DNA from: Trema orientale
Lineage: Eukaryota; Streptophyta; Magnoliopsida; Rosales; Cannabaceae
NCBI GenBank assembly: GCA_002914845.1
Contig: JXTC01000248.1
Span: 326,761-390,760 of the forward strand
Direction: 5' to 3'
Length of the DNA stretch: 64,000 nt
Part shown: in pieces, positions 11,171-24,300 of the stretch
How the letters are laid out: the number at the start of each line of letters is the position of its first letter
Numbering within the stretch: the stretch's first letter is position 1
Made by a program: the position numbers and the translations under genes
Notes under the pieces: generated by a model
Database searches by the model: none
What the model saw: only the letters and a program-made list of their open reading frames with translations
Told to the model about the DNA's origin: nothing

Positions 11171-12932
11171 GACTAAGAAGTTTTTGCTCAAAGCCCCTAA
11201 TTTGTGGAGGTAATTAGATTGAGTAGCAGTTTTTGAGGATTATGTTAGATTCATCACAGTTTTTTTCTAAAGAAATCTGCTACAAAATTAAAGTATTTTT
11301 TGGAACTACTATCTATTAGATAAGCCTAACTTATGTTCAAAGTTCCAAAGTGAGAAATATAAAATGGAATTTTTGCAGGGCCTTTATTATGAAAATAACC
11401 TATTATCTAGAATTATTAAAAATATGAATGTTTTTATTTATCTTTAGTTTTATTTCCCGAGTAGATATCAACTAACTTACATTTTTTAAAATGATTTGTC
11501 CAAAATATACACTCCCACTATTTTTTTTTCTTCTTTTTTAAAAAAAGTTGAATAGATTATGTCCCTATTCNNCTCTAAGCATCTGAGCCAGCAAGAGAAG
11601 CACAAGCAAGTGCTTACCCACTCGTAAGGGCAGGGAAGTCAAAAGCAGCAAAGACGACAAAGATGATGGTTTTTGTATGAGTTTCTAAATTAAGAACTCA
11701 ACAAAGGTCCTAACTTAAAGGTTATAGCTAAATAACTCAATTAGATAACTACTAAAAATAAATACTAAAATTGTCCTTATTAAAATGTGTTTTTTAAATA
11801 AATTAATATCTATTTGTTAAGTAAGAGGTTTCTAAACTACTTTTCAAATGTTTACAATTTCATAGAATTTCAGAAAATAAATTTTGTGGCAAGTTATAGG
11901 AAATCACCCTTAGCTAGTACTTTTTTTTCCCCTCTTGGTATATCAATTTTTATGTTCGGAACAATTCCACTATTGCAATACATCATTTTCAAAATTTAAT
12001 ATACTAATCTTATAAATAGATTTACTACGACTAAAATGATATCTATCAAACCAAGAGACTTAATTTGTAAATAAATAAATATGTTGTTTCATAAAAATTT
12101 GATTAGATATATCAATCTTGTAAAAAGATTATCACGAATGAAAAGATATTTACAAAAAATCAAAACCTCAATGTAGTATACATAAAAATATACGAAGAGA
12201 AACATTGAATGTACTACTTAATAATGATTTCTAGTTAATAGCCATAAAAAAAAAAATTTAAAAGTAAAAAAGATAAAAATGAAATATCTTAACCAATAAA
12301 TAAAATTTATTTATAAAAAATGGTCATTAAATTATGGATTAATAAACACGATATTTTTACTAATACAGACGTACACCATACATTTTCTTTAGCAAACGAA
12401 TATATGACTCGATGAGTGCCATTGGATTGGGGTGAAAGAGGATTAATAGTGTCACTAACCAGTTACAAGATGGGGCAAGTGAATTGAAAAATGAATTTGA
12501 AGTCTGTGGCATATAAAAAAGGGTTAATGGCACAAATGGTCCTTAAGTATCTAATCTGTGGCAATTTGGTTTTCAAAATTTCAATTGTCGTAATTAAGTT
12601 TATGAACTGATTTGTAGCAATTTAGTTCATAAATTGTCAAAATCACAACTTATATTAAATTTTTAATCAAAAATATACGTAGTGGCATTTGAAAGTGTAT
12701 TTGAAAGGTAATTTGGGAATTCTAAGCATAAAAATGAACAATCACAAAAAAATGTTCTCTAAATTTGTAACAGCGAAAATCCTAAACTATGTCAAGAATA
12801 CATCTTTTATTCTCTCGAAATCTTTTTGTTCAGTTTATTTTCCTATAAATACTCTATCAAAATACTATAACATGCTCCTCATGTGTATTTTTGGTTATAA
12901 ATTTAATAGCATGTTACAATTTAAATATTTTA

Positions 12933-14158
12933 GGCTATATTTGGTACGCCGTATTGTATTGTATCGTGATGTATTATATTGTATTATTCTATTGTAGTAC
13001 TATGTTTGATTTTGCTAGGGATGTCAACGGGGCGGGGTGGAATCGGTTTTGTGTTTACCATCCCCATCCCCATTATTATTTTACTATACCATCTCCGCAT
13101 CATTCACCATTTAATTTGGTACAGGGCAATTTCAGGGAATCCCCATCGGGGATCGGTTTCCCCATTAGTATATCGGGCTCCCCATTTAGAATCGTCATCT
13201 TGAATATATTAAACAATCCTATGTTAGTCCAAATCTTTTAAAAGTCTAAATACAATGAAAAAAATCAAAATTAAAGTTAACTTTATTGAAAATTCTAATT
13301 TTAGACCTAAATAACTAAAAAACACATTCAAATAAAACTTTAACATATTAGAATTGTCAAATGTAAAATATTTAATACTAAAATCATATAGCATGTCATT
13401 CATTCATAAAGCTAACACAATCCCAAATAACTTAAACAATATTAGTATATAGTCATATCTTATTAGATCTTTTTTTTTTCTACTTGAATCACTATTATAT
13501 AAAAAAATAGAAATTAACTTATATATAATCGGGGCAGGATCGGTGCGGGGCACTCAATCCCAAGCCTGCCCTGCTAAATATTAAATGGGTTTTTCCCGCC
13601 CCATGCCCCGCACCATTTATAACGGTGAAAGCACGCCCCATTCAGGCCGATGCACTGTGGTGCACCACCCTGTTTGGTGAAATTGACATCCCTAAGTTTT
13701 GCATTTGTATTAAGATGTTGTATTAAAAAATTGATCTTGAAAAATACCATTTTAAAAAATTTACTTAGAAAGATACCATTTTCAAAAAATATTTAAGAAA
13801 ATACCACTTGTAAAATTACCAATTTTAAAAAACTTATTTACGAAAAAATTACATTTTAGATATAAATTTAGAAAATACCACTTTAAAGCTTATTTATAAA
13901 AATACCACTTTTGAAAGGGATAAAGTGATGTGAGAGAGAAAGTGATGAAAGAGAAATTAAGAATAAAAAAAGTGAGGAGAGTGTGTATTATACAATACTA
14001 CATTAAAGTGACCTTTTATTCTGTATTAGATAATATTATCCGTGTTGTATTAAATTTTGATGTCGTATTAAATAATACAATATAAAAGTACAACTAAACA
14101 TAGTATTGTGTTTAATTAATACAATATAGAGTCTTTATACAGTGTACCAAACATGACC
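12933..14158. mobile_element. Middle element of the nest: PIF/Harbinger (Tourist-like) MITE
   Basis: The termini are ggctatatttggtac on the left and, reverse-complemented, ggtcatgtttggtac on the right (12 of 15 match). Both are bordered by TTA (12930-12932 and 14159-14161), the target duplication of PIF/Harbinger elements. The subterminal regions are rich in tattgtatta-type repeats in inverted order. Without the inner hAT insertion the element would be about 550 bases. Confidence 0.75.
13016..13694. mobile_element. Innermost element of the nest: hAT-type MITE
   Basis: The terminal inverted repeats are a perfect 12-mer, tagggatgtcaa at 13016 and ttgacatcccta ending at 13694. The flanking octamers gattttgc and agttttgc match at 6 of 8 positions, as expected for an aged 8-base hAT target duplication. 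GC-rich subterminal repeats (ggggcggggt; ccgccccatgccccgcacc) enclose an AT-rich core. No transposase frame is present. Confidence 0.85.
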
Positions 14159-14308
14159 TTAGAGACCAATTTACTATAAATTAGAAAATTTACTAGCTTA
14201 ATTGCCATAATTAAAACTTTGAGGACCAAATTGCCACATATTGAATAGTTCAAGGGCCATTTACGCAATAAACCCATAAAACAATCACCATGATGTGGAT
14301 GAGAAGAG

Positions 14309-15020
14309 TAGACGTGTTCATGGCCGGTTTGGACGGTCTAAATCGTCAATCCAGAAACCAATCCGAATGTGCGGTTTGGCCGGTTTACCAATCCGTGCGG
14401 TTTGAGTTTGTCGATTCAAACCGGCCAAACCGCACCTACATTTTTGCGGCCGGTTTGGGCGGTTTCCGCGGTTTGAAAACTTAAAAAATTTGAATTAATA
14501 CAATATCAACTAAGCTCATATCATAATCATATTTCATCTAAAATATAAAGTCCAAATATAAAACGAAACTATAACATAGTTAAAAGCTATAACCAAACCG
14601 AAAGTCATAGTAAACTTAAATTTTAGTTACAACTTACAACTTAATCAAAATTGAATAGTAAACTTAAAGTCTTTAATCTTAAACATATCACAACAGCAAG
14701 ACTTAAAGTCTAAAATATTATAAGAGTCTTAAGTAACATAGTCCTAAATAAGCTAAGAGTAATCATTACTCAATTAGAATGAATAGCTTAAATTTTTAAC
14801 TATTAATATACATTTAGAAAAAAATACATATACAAACTTATTGGCCGGTTCGGTTTGAATCCGACCGAATTTTTCTAAAATCGAAAACCAAACCGACCAA
14901 GTCGGTTTTCATATTTTCTAATCCGTAAACGGCCATTTAAGAAAAAAAACCGCACGAATTGGACGGTTTGGATTGGATTGGGCGATTTCCACGGTTTGGC
15001 GGTTTTTTTGAACACCCCTA
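14309..15020. mobile_element. hAT-type MITE rich in CCGGTTTGG motifs
   Basis: The left end reads tagacgtgttcatggccgg and the right end, reverse-complemented, taggggtgttcaaaaaaacc. The flanking octamers gagaagag and taaaagag match at 6 of 8. Subterminal regions carry many direct and inverted ccggtttgg/ccaaaccgg motifs, likely transposase-binding repeats. The core is AT-rich and non-coding. The degraded element at 5961-6768 belongs to the same family. Confidence 0.8.
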
Positions 15021-16560
15021 TAAAAGAGCATTGAAGTGGCGCGGTCGTAGGATTCCTCACGTGGGCTCCAAAGCTTGTGCAACGTGACGTGCGCGTGGGA
15101 AGTCTGCTCAAAGAATTTAAGCCTTGTTTGCTTCCTCGTTTCATTCAACCCGCAGCTCTATTCTTTCCTTTTCCGATTATATCCCTGTGCTTTTACACAT
15201 ATTGCAATGCCTTGGAAAAAAATCCATGAGTGGCAGAGTGTGGAAGAAAAAAAAAAACAGTCGAACAAATACATAAAATTCTAACTTAGGTAGCCATCAA
15301 TATTTGGCAACCAAAAGTAATTTTAGCATTATTGGCTTTATGGCATATTTGTAGCACACACAAATGTTGTTTGAAAACTAAGCTCAAGACGAAAACATAA
15401 AATATATATATATATACAGTGACAGAGGGATGATTTTTGTTCGGTAGGAACTAGCACTACAACAGTTATTTAATTGAAGTTATCAAATATTAAAGTAATA
15501 CAATTCACAATTAAAAAATATTGAAGTACTGCAATTATTTGGGATAAGTTTTTATTCCTTGAAAGCGCTTCATAATAACATTATTATCAAATCCAATAAA
15601 AATGTCTTTATTAATATAAACAAATAAGATGTTACACATCTATTGATTTATCATTCGATTACTTAGGAAAAATATATTAGAGGACCACAACATTATTAAT
15701 ACCATTTTTTTCATTAGTAAACTTTAATTGCAATTTGAAAATAACAAGAAATTAAATAATGAGAAGAATAAAAATAAAAAGTAGACAACATTGCTTGTTA
15801 TTTTGTTTTCAATCTTCTATGTTACAACAATATGTAATAGTTAAGAATAATATCAAATTATCTGCATTTTCTCACCTTCATGATTCGTATCTTCTAATTT
15901 TTATCTTTATACATGTCACTGAAGTCTGGAAACTGAAAAATCATACCTGTTTGTTTTTGTTCTAGGGCTAAGGCATGATAAAGGAGATTAAAAAGTATGT
16001 TTTTTATTTTAAGAAAAGAGAAATTTTAAAATTTATTTCTTTGAAATTATAACTTTCATTTCAAAATAGGCTTTCAAAGATATTTACTCAAAATGCGTAG
16101 TTTGTATTCTCTTGCATTGGAGGTCCAATTTATAATTTATGGGGGCTATTCTTTATTTTGTGTATTTTAGAGAAGGGGCTTTTTATATAATTAAAGCTAA
16201 AAAAATATAAATACCTATATATATAATTTTTTTTAAAAATTGAGGGTATATATATAAAAAGCCAATAAATCATCTACGTTTAGATTTAGGGATTTGAGAA
16301 TGAATCCTAAATGCATGGCTGCCAAGTGCCATTATGTAATCCGAGCCATTGCAACACCTTAAAAAGAAACATATAATCAAATGTTAATTGCTCATTGAAC
16401 CTGTACTTTAGTCTTCCGTTTATCCTTGCAAATTGAACGTCATATGTCAAAAAGTAATACTACATTTCTTTGGATAAATTATCTAAAAATAATAAGTAAC
16501 ATTATATAATTTGTTAACACAAGAGTTGGTACTTTAAATGTATCTCTAATTTGGGTCTTT

Positions 16561-16638
16561 ATCGTAGCATGATCCATAATTAGATCTATTCCCATGTAAA
16601 TCGTAGCATGATCCATAATTAGATCTATTTCCATATAA
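16561..16638. repeat. Tandem pair of a 39-base unit
   Basis: The unit atcgtagcatgatccataat, followed by tagatctatt and a variable tail (cccatgtaa against tccatataa), occurs twice in immediate succession with about four differences. It looks like a local slippage duplication. Confidence 0.85.
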
Positions 16639-18383
16639 ATTCCACTATGATTGGGAATACCGAGGTGCGTTTGTAATTAACATTCCTCGCTCTTAATGTT
16701 TGATATATGTCTTTCTTTGCTGCATCATTAGTTGTTACCTGAAAAATCACATCAAGTTATTTTTCCAAATAATTTACAATGATTTGTAGTATTTTATTAT
16801 GCAAAAGTCAGTTCAAGCCAAAATGTGGTAAGAGAGCTTAACATCTTTTTAATATGAAATACATCAAAATAATCCTTTAAAAAATAAAAATTCAAATTAT
16901 CATTTCTGATTGTAAATAATTCCCTAAAGAAAAGCTAAACCTTTGATTTAGATGGGTAATTAAGCTTTATTATACGCTTTTGATAAGATTTTTTGTATCA
17001 TCAAGCAATGAGAGAGATCTAATGTGGGAAGTGAGCAGAGTAGAAATATGTAACATCTTGCTTCTTCTTTACCGAACAATCCCATATGTACAAAAATGAT
17101 TTTAAAGGTTCAATGCATGACTAAGTTGTCTTTTGACCATTCTCTTTAAGTTAAACAAAAAGGACAGAAATCCATATAATATGATTTATGCACCTGATTA
17201 TCAAGAGCTAGAGAGAAATTATAGAAAGAGTCTCTTCATTAGTTGGAGATTGACCAAGTATAGCAATACGTGGTTCTTTTGCTTTCCTACGTCTCGACTT
17301 TGACTTGGTAGTAGGTAACGTGACATTTGATTAATCGGATTTATTTTTTCCCTTCTTCGTTGGCGAGAGATATTTGTATTTTATTTAATTTATTATTATT
17401 TTTTTGGCTCATAGTGATTATTGTATGTAGGTTAGATCTATTTATATGAATATTTTTAGTACTTTTTTTGAAGCTGAATATTTTTAATATTTTGTGTCAT
17501 ACATAATTGTACATCTTATTAATATTTGCTACAAGTTGGATGATATATATATAATTTTATTATTTCATACGCGTATTTTCTTTGTACCTGTAAATTTATA
17601 GACTTGTGGAGCTTGTACTTGACCACGGCTTTGGTACATTACTAATTGGAGCCAGTTTTGTAGACTTGGTTGTGGATAATGAAATTTACTCACAATTATA
17701 TTAGAAATGCCTGGTATGTCAGTCCACTCTAGTACCAAACGTTATCTATCCGTTTTATCGTGTATGTATGATGTCTCCATTTTAATTTTACGTAACGAAA
17801 AGAATACTTGAATATTTTTCAACAAAAAAGAAAAAAAAGGAAAATGAGAATACAAAAATGTCATCATAATAATATCGATCAGTACCACATATATATGCGC
17901 TCATATATTATAGAGCCTTCTGCATTTCTACTTACGGAGAGTTCACCGATAGAACAATTGCAGTGCTATGAATTTTCAGCAATAATGCAAACACTAGTCA
18001 TATGATATCATATTGTAGTGTAGTTTGTAGAAGTTCTTTTATTCAAACACTACAGCATCAATTTGGTCTCACGTATATCTATGTATTATTATATAATTGT
18101 ACCAGCATATGTTGTAAAAAATTTGCGTTAAAATGCTTATTTATCACAAATTTCGTTTTTGTATGTAATATACATTAATAAAAATATGAGACACACATAT
18201 TAATTCATAGAATTATAATTATAGTGCCACACTGCCACTTAACAATGACTAAGGTTTAATTGGAAACTTCCTTAGTGGCCACCAACTAGATGCTTAAATT
18301 ATCAAATTTTTAATAGTCTTATGTGGTTTGAAACTTGAAATGATTTTGACATGTAAACAAATATGCAATCCCTATCTTCAAGC

Positions 18384-18385
<2 letters not shown>

Positions 18386-18455
<70 letters not shown>
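18386..18455. repeat. (TA)n microsatellite
   Basis: About 35 uninterrupted TA units. Length is likely to vary between individuals or to be misassembled. It produces spurious Tyr-Ile repeat frames on both strands. Confidence 0.95.
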
Positions 18456-18458
<3 letters not shown>

Positions 18459-21107
18459 ATGCTATCTTGTTATACATTATGTTATATCCAATGCCTATCT
18501 TCCCAACTCCCAATTATCAGTATGAACCCTTAGCGCTCACAATTAGCTAGCAAACTAACATTTGTTTCTCTATTATTGTTATTAGTTTGGAAAAAAAACC
18601 TGTATATTATTTTGTTCTGCGTTATAGGACATTTTTTACAAATTAATATTAATAATAAGCACAATAACATTAAATGATCCATGTCACATACCTGAATTAT
18701 GAGGATATTTGAAACTAACCAATGATCCATCCCATTTCTTTTTGCTAGAATACGGGGTATTTTTGATATTTTCCTTTAATACTTCAACGTATAAATAAAA
18801 TATCCAATATGTAGACGGAAGGAAAGACTACGGCCCTCGCTTGCTTATAACATATGGAATGAGACGCTTCTAGAAATTACGTTCATATAATCTGCATTTC
18901 TTTAGTTAATATATAATCTTAAAGCACCAAAAAGGACGATCAGCCATATCAAAAAGTAAGGATTCTTTTTAAATAAAGAAAATAATAAGAAATTACAATT
19001 TAATTTATATAATTACGGTGTCAGCAATATAGTTAACTAGTACTCTTGTTGTTATTATTTATAAACATCATTATATACGAGATTACAAATGTCTACAAAA
19101 TAGGAATTGGCCGTTTGTTGAGCTGACAATAATTATTTTTTTCTTTCGCGGAAAGAAATAGAATCTGCCAAGAGTATGTGCTTCCCGTGAGCACGTCGCT
19201 ATATAATTATTTCTATATACATATAGAATATGTTTTAATGGGATGTAAAATTGTGAATAAATTAAATGGATGTAACATACTACAATCAAATTAAATAACA
19301 AATCTAAAATATAACTAACTATTTTCTCACTTTCTTTGAATGTCGGTGATATGTTATTCCAGCATGAAAGTAGTACAGTGCTAGATAATCATATTGACAA
19401 AATATTTAAATTAACAGATAAGTACTATTGAAATTGAAGGAAGCAGAGCATAGTACTTTTTTTAAAATTTTTTAATTTGCATAAATGTTGGGGCGTGTAA
19501 TTTATTTATTACTATCTTTGACTTCCATTTCTTTGCCTCCCTCATTACTTTTTTTTCTTAATAATGGTGCGTAATGGGAATTAAATTAAACCCCACATAT
19601 TAAATTAAACCCCACATATGGAGGCAGTAAAAGCTTGTCTTATTACTTCAAAAAAGGGAGAAAAGAAAAAAGCTTGTCTTATTGTCTATAACCTACTCAA
19701 TAGTCACTAATCTCCCGGGGACTTGCATTTCTTTTTAACTTGGCTCCTTTCCCTTTCTCACTATGTAGGTCTGAACCTTCTGTACAAATATGATTTTTCA
19801 TTCAACTTCATTGTTCATTTAAATCCCCTCATTTTTTGTGTGTCAATTATTAATGGTTTGTAAATTTTTGGCCAGAAAGTCAAACTTCTATAACATTCAT
19901 TAGCAAAGGCTAAACCAATTGGAGGTCTTAGAAACCCAAGGCGGGGACCCCATTAGTTATTCTCAAATCTCAACTTTCAATACAATTCTAAATTAATCTT
20001 AACTTATGGCATGGTTAATTTACTATTGATCCCGCTACGCTACGTTTGCTGATTTTGGAGGAATACATTTTTGTTTCCAAAGCTAAGCATTTACACATGA
20101 CATTAGACAGTCTTAGACTCCATCATTGTCGAAAGTCATAAATAGCTTCTTATTATGCTAAAATGCACGTAACTTCGAGCGTAGTTTAGCGTTGTGAACC
20201 AAATATATAATAATAATAATAATCAATTTCTCTTTTCTGGAAATTGTGAACCACATCAATATCTGGTTTGGAACTTATTTTTAACTTTTAATTAAATTTT
20301 TTTTTTTCGATTTCTTTCGATGGTCTGATATTTTGTTAGGCCATCTACCTAAGCGATAATTATTAACATTTACAGCACTACTTCTATAAAGGTCATCTCG
20401 ACATTTAAAGTTCCCGTTTGTTTTAGCTATCATGATGTCTTTTTCTTTTGCAGGAATCCTTTTCGATTAGCTCTTTACATTTTGGTCCGTTCTTGACTTT
20501 TTTGTGTTTCATGGTCCCCTTCAAGATTTTCTTGTGCCATATTGATGCACTTCAAAAGAAAAGGAAAAAAAAAACCAAAATTCTTGAAAATGAAATCATC
20601 TCAAAACTTGTTACAGACAGCTGAGTTGAAATGGGCCAGGTAGGGTTTCAGCTGAGTGGATCGACTTCTTGCAAGCCCAAAATCCCTCCCCGAGTTGAAC
20701 TAGCTCACTACTATAAGACACAACAAAAACACACGTTTTTGGTCCCAACATAACAAAGAGAAAACTGAACACATTCATATGGTCCCATTCTTGTTTTCTG
20801 CTACTTTCTTTTATGTCTTTTCATTTTCTATTTAACAGTTAATGTTCACCTAATCCGTGATTAAAAAAATCGCAAAGGAAAAGGGTTTGAGGATGAATAA
20901 GAAGGAATAAAAAATTGACTTTTATCCCTTTTTTATAATTTAACCGATTATACAACGGAAGTTTCACAAATGTAAACGTAAACACATGAATGAATAGACG
21001 AGAAAAAGAAATAATTAACTTACTCCTACTCCATGACAGGTTAATAGACATGGTCTTTTACAGAAAATATGTTCAATAAATTACCAAAATTGAACCAGAC
21101 TCAGCCA

Positions 21108-21179
21108 GCGTTTGTAGTCCAACGGTTAGGATAATTGCCTTCCAAGCAATAGACCCGGGTTCGACTCCCGGCAAACGCA
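21108..21179 (+). tRNA. tRNA-Gly (anticodon UCC)
   Basis: The 72 bases fold into a standard cloverleaf. Acceptor gcgtttg (21108-21114) pairs with caaacgc (21172-21178) with discriminator A. The D arm is gtcc...ggat, and the anticodon stem attgc/gcaat encloses loop cttccaa with anticodon TCC. The T arm is ccggg-ttcgact-cccgg. The internal B box (ggttcgactcc) is intact. T runs start a few bases after the 3' end and would stop RNA polymerase III. CCA is not encoded and there is no intron. The gene points toward the 3' end of the lectin receptor kinase, whose stop codon is 139 bases away on the other strand. Confidence 0.97.
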
Positions 21180-21317
21180 GGTCGTTTTATTTTATTTTAT
21201 TAATTTCCGAAGAATGTACTATGTCACAAATGAACAATGCAATTTCGAGTCCTCAAGCATCTAACACTAACACATAAATTATTACATGAATACATTTTTA
21301 AAGCACTGATAATTTGC

Positions 21318-24300
21318 TCAACCATAGTGCATTGCAATCTCATCCGCCATTGCAGAGCCACTCTTGGGCCCGAAATCAACCATTGTCGTAGAAGAAGACG
21401 AAGACGAAGACACGTGAGCTACAGAGACACAAACCATATTGGGCCTGGTCTCCGGCAAGTCCATCAAAGGCTCATTTGGGTTCAACAAAACCTGGACCAC
21501 CTTCCTCATCTTGGGCCTAAACCCATAATCCGGATGCAAACAAGCAAGCCCAACAACCAGCAACCTCTTCACCTCTTCCTCCTCGAATCTCCCATCGAGC
21601 AACGGATCCACAGCCCTCAACAACTCGTTCTTCCCAACTAAACCCCAAACCAAATCCACCAAACTGCTCTCCCCCACCATCCCCCTCGTCCTTCTCCCGC
21701 ACACCAGTTCCAGCACCACCATCCCGAAGCTGTACACGTCCGATTCCGGGGTCGCTTTCCCCGTGAATCCCAGTTCCGGGGCCAAGTACCCCGGGGTCCC
21801 GGCCATCATGGTGGTCGAAACGACAGCCGAGGCGTTGTCGTTTTGGAAGAGTAGTCTGGCCAGGCCGAAATCGCCCAGATGGGAGGTGAAATGGGAGTCC
21901 AACATGATGTTATTGGGCTTGACGTCTCGGTGGACCACCGGGGTTGGGCCGCACTCCTCGTGGAGGTAAAGTAGGGCCGAAGCCAGGCCCGTTAAGACTT
22001 TGTAACGGGTCTCCCAATCGAGAGAGAGTCGTTTGCCTATGAAGCGGTCTAGGCTGCCGTTGGGCATGTAGTCGTAGACTAAGAGGAGGTGATCGCTTTG
22101 GTGGCACCAGCCTTCGAGTTTCAGTATGTTCTTGTGTCGTAGTCTCCCTGTCGTGCATATCTCTGCCAAGTATTCTCTTTCCCCTGTTTCAAGTTTTGTT
22201 TTTGTTAGTTCGCTTACTATAATTCTCTGGAAATATTAAAAACTTAGAATTGTTAGTTGAAATGAGCTCGTGAGCTAGCTTAGCTAAACTGGAGGATCTT
22301 GCCCGTTAGATAAGACTAGAGGTGGTAAAATAGGCGGACCGGCCGAAAATTTAAATACCCAGAATGAGAAATTTAAATACCCAGAATGAGTCAAGATGGA
22401 TCCGCTCGTTTTTGGCCCATTTAAAAAAATAAAAAAAAAAGATTATTATATGTATAATTAGTTAAAAATATTAGAAATTTAAAAATAAAATTTATGAAAA
22501 AATAAATACTATGTTATATTTTTTTTTTCTATTGATAAAAATTTAAAAATAATTAAATAAATTATAAGTATATAAGTTAAATAGTTGATTTAAAAAAAAT
22601 TTTAAACTTGAAAGTGTGAAAAATAGAGTGAGAGAATGTGTATTTATAAGTATTGGAAAAAGCTTTTTATTTAAATTTATTTAAAAATAATTTTTTTTAA
22701 GAAAATAAAAAAAATTATTTTTGGCGGATTAGGTCGACCCGACGGGCCTAGATATATAGGCCCGGCCACCTTATCCCTAGTTCCAGGCTAATGTCGGGCC
22801 CGTCCCATTGCGAGCTAGCTTGTGGGCCACAGTGATAGGTCGTGGGCCGGCCCATTTGGCCCGACCCATTTTACCAGGTCTAATTAAGACTAAAAACATC
22901 TCCAATAGATATGCTACCTATGCCAATGCTAAATTTTAGCATTTGACACAAAACAACTCTCTAATAGTATGTTATATTTGGCATAATTTTAGCATGTGCT
23001 ATTTGTTATGCCAAATATAACACAAAGAATAACACATGTTAAATTTTAACATGCGATGTTATTTACTATAGTGCCACTTTTTTTTTTGAGGGATAGTGCC
23101 AGTATTTTAAATGTAAAATACTCATATATTTCGTAATATTATCAAAATTTAATGTATGTATATATATATTTTTTCATTAAATTTCATTTACAAGTTTTCT
23201 TGCTAAATTACAGTCAATTAGAATTAATAGGAGAGTAAAATTTTATTTGCAATATTTTTTACATTGACAAGTTTGTTCATTTATGTAGAATATGTGCAAT
23301 TGTAAGTGATAGATGTAGTTAATTTTTATGATGAATAATTAGATGATAAAATAATAAGAGCTAATAGTAGAAAAATATATTTTATACATAAGATTAATGT
23401 TTAAAATACAAAATAGCATTTCTTTTAGTTGAGAAATGGACCTAGTTACAAGTATTTTTGACTAAAATGACATTTTTAAGCAGGGTTTTGGAAAAGAGAA
23501 ATTAGAGCGTGAGTTCTTTTTTTCACACTTCGTTTAATAAATATTCATTTTTATCTTTTTATAGCAAAATGGCTCAGTATATGCATTTTTATACTTGGTA
23601 TACATATTTATATACAGACTTTAGTTTATAAATTGAGTATATTAAGTTTTCTATTTAATACATCATATTTTAAGCTTGGTATATATATTGATACACCGAT
23701 CATTTTCCTATATTTTAATTCTATTATAAAATTAAAGTTACAATGATGAAATTGAAATTTTGATGACATAAATTTTAAAAATTGAAAACTAGGGTATATA
23801 TCCTTAATTTACCCCTTATATGTATTATATATATAATTTTACTCCACTCATTTCTATAAATTTGGATAAAATAATAAGTTTGGAGAGTCATATGTTTTTA
23901 TGTACTTGAGTTTAAAAACTATATAATTTTGTTTTATTCGATGTTATGTTGATTATAAAAAAAAAGGTGGTTACTAAGATGGTGATTAGGAGAAAAAAAG
24001 AAAGAAGTTTATGATTATATAATATCATTTATCTTGAATTTTAAATTATTTTGTCATTATTAATGGCTGTTGGTTTACCATAATTTTTCACCTTATTTGT
24101 CAGTTAATTAATACTTGCACCTTATCTACATTTAAAAAAATAGTTAATAGACAAGTATTGTATTGCGATTAGCCTTCGGAAATGTGAATGATAATGGAAA
24201 ATCATCACCGATCCACCTCATTACTATTCTTACTTATACATCTATATTAAGGCTTATTTAGCATAGCTATAAAAATCTTTTAAGACCCAAAAGTTACTTT

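Larger units (their letters stand above)
12521..14275. mobile_element. Outermost element of a triple nest: long-TIR (Mutator-like) MITE
   Basis: The two ends form long inverted repeats. The left begins gggttaatggcacaaatggt and continues through gtggcaatttggtttt. The right, reverse-complemented, begins gggtttattgcgtaaatggc and continues through gtggcaatttggtcct. Similarity extends for about 75 bases, which fits Mutator-type long TIRs. The flanks share ataaaa, but a clean 9-base target duplication is not readable. Two younger elements lie inside (12933-14158 and 13016-13694). No transposase remains. Confidence 0.65.
15021..21107. other. Long intergenic stretch with simple repeats only
   Basis: I find no convincing gene in these 6 kb. 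Visible items are a tandem pair of a 39-base unit (16561-16638), a long TA microsatellite (18386-18455), a short duplication (about 19586-19618, attaaaccccacatat motif) and several T or A runs. The frames present are short, low in complexity and without family resemblance. Confidence 0.5.

Noticed and set aside
12689-13241. Plus-strand frames of 74-116 codons
   Set aside because: They run across the nested MITE termini and have no protein-like features.
14290-15148. Several frames around the hAT MITE at 14309-15020
   Set aside because: They are readings of the repeated CCGGTTTGG motifs and vary between MITE copies.
18319-18525. Tyr-Ile repeat proteins on both strands
   Set aside because: They are translations of the TA microsatellite.
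21237-21702. Frames overlapping the kinase C-terminal exon on the plus strand and in another minus frame
   Set aside because: The kinase frame carries all catalytic motifs; the others are shadows.
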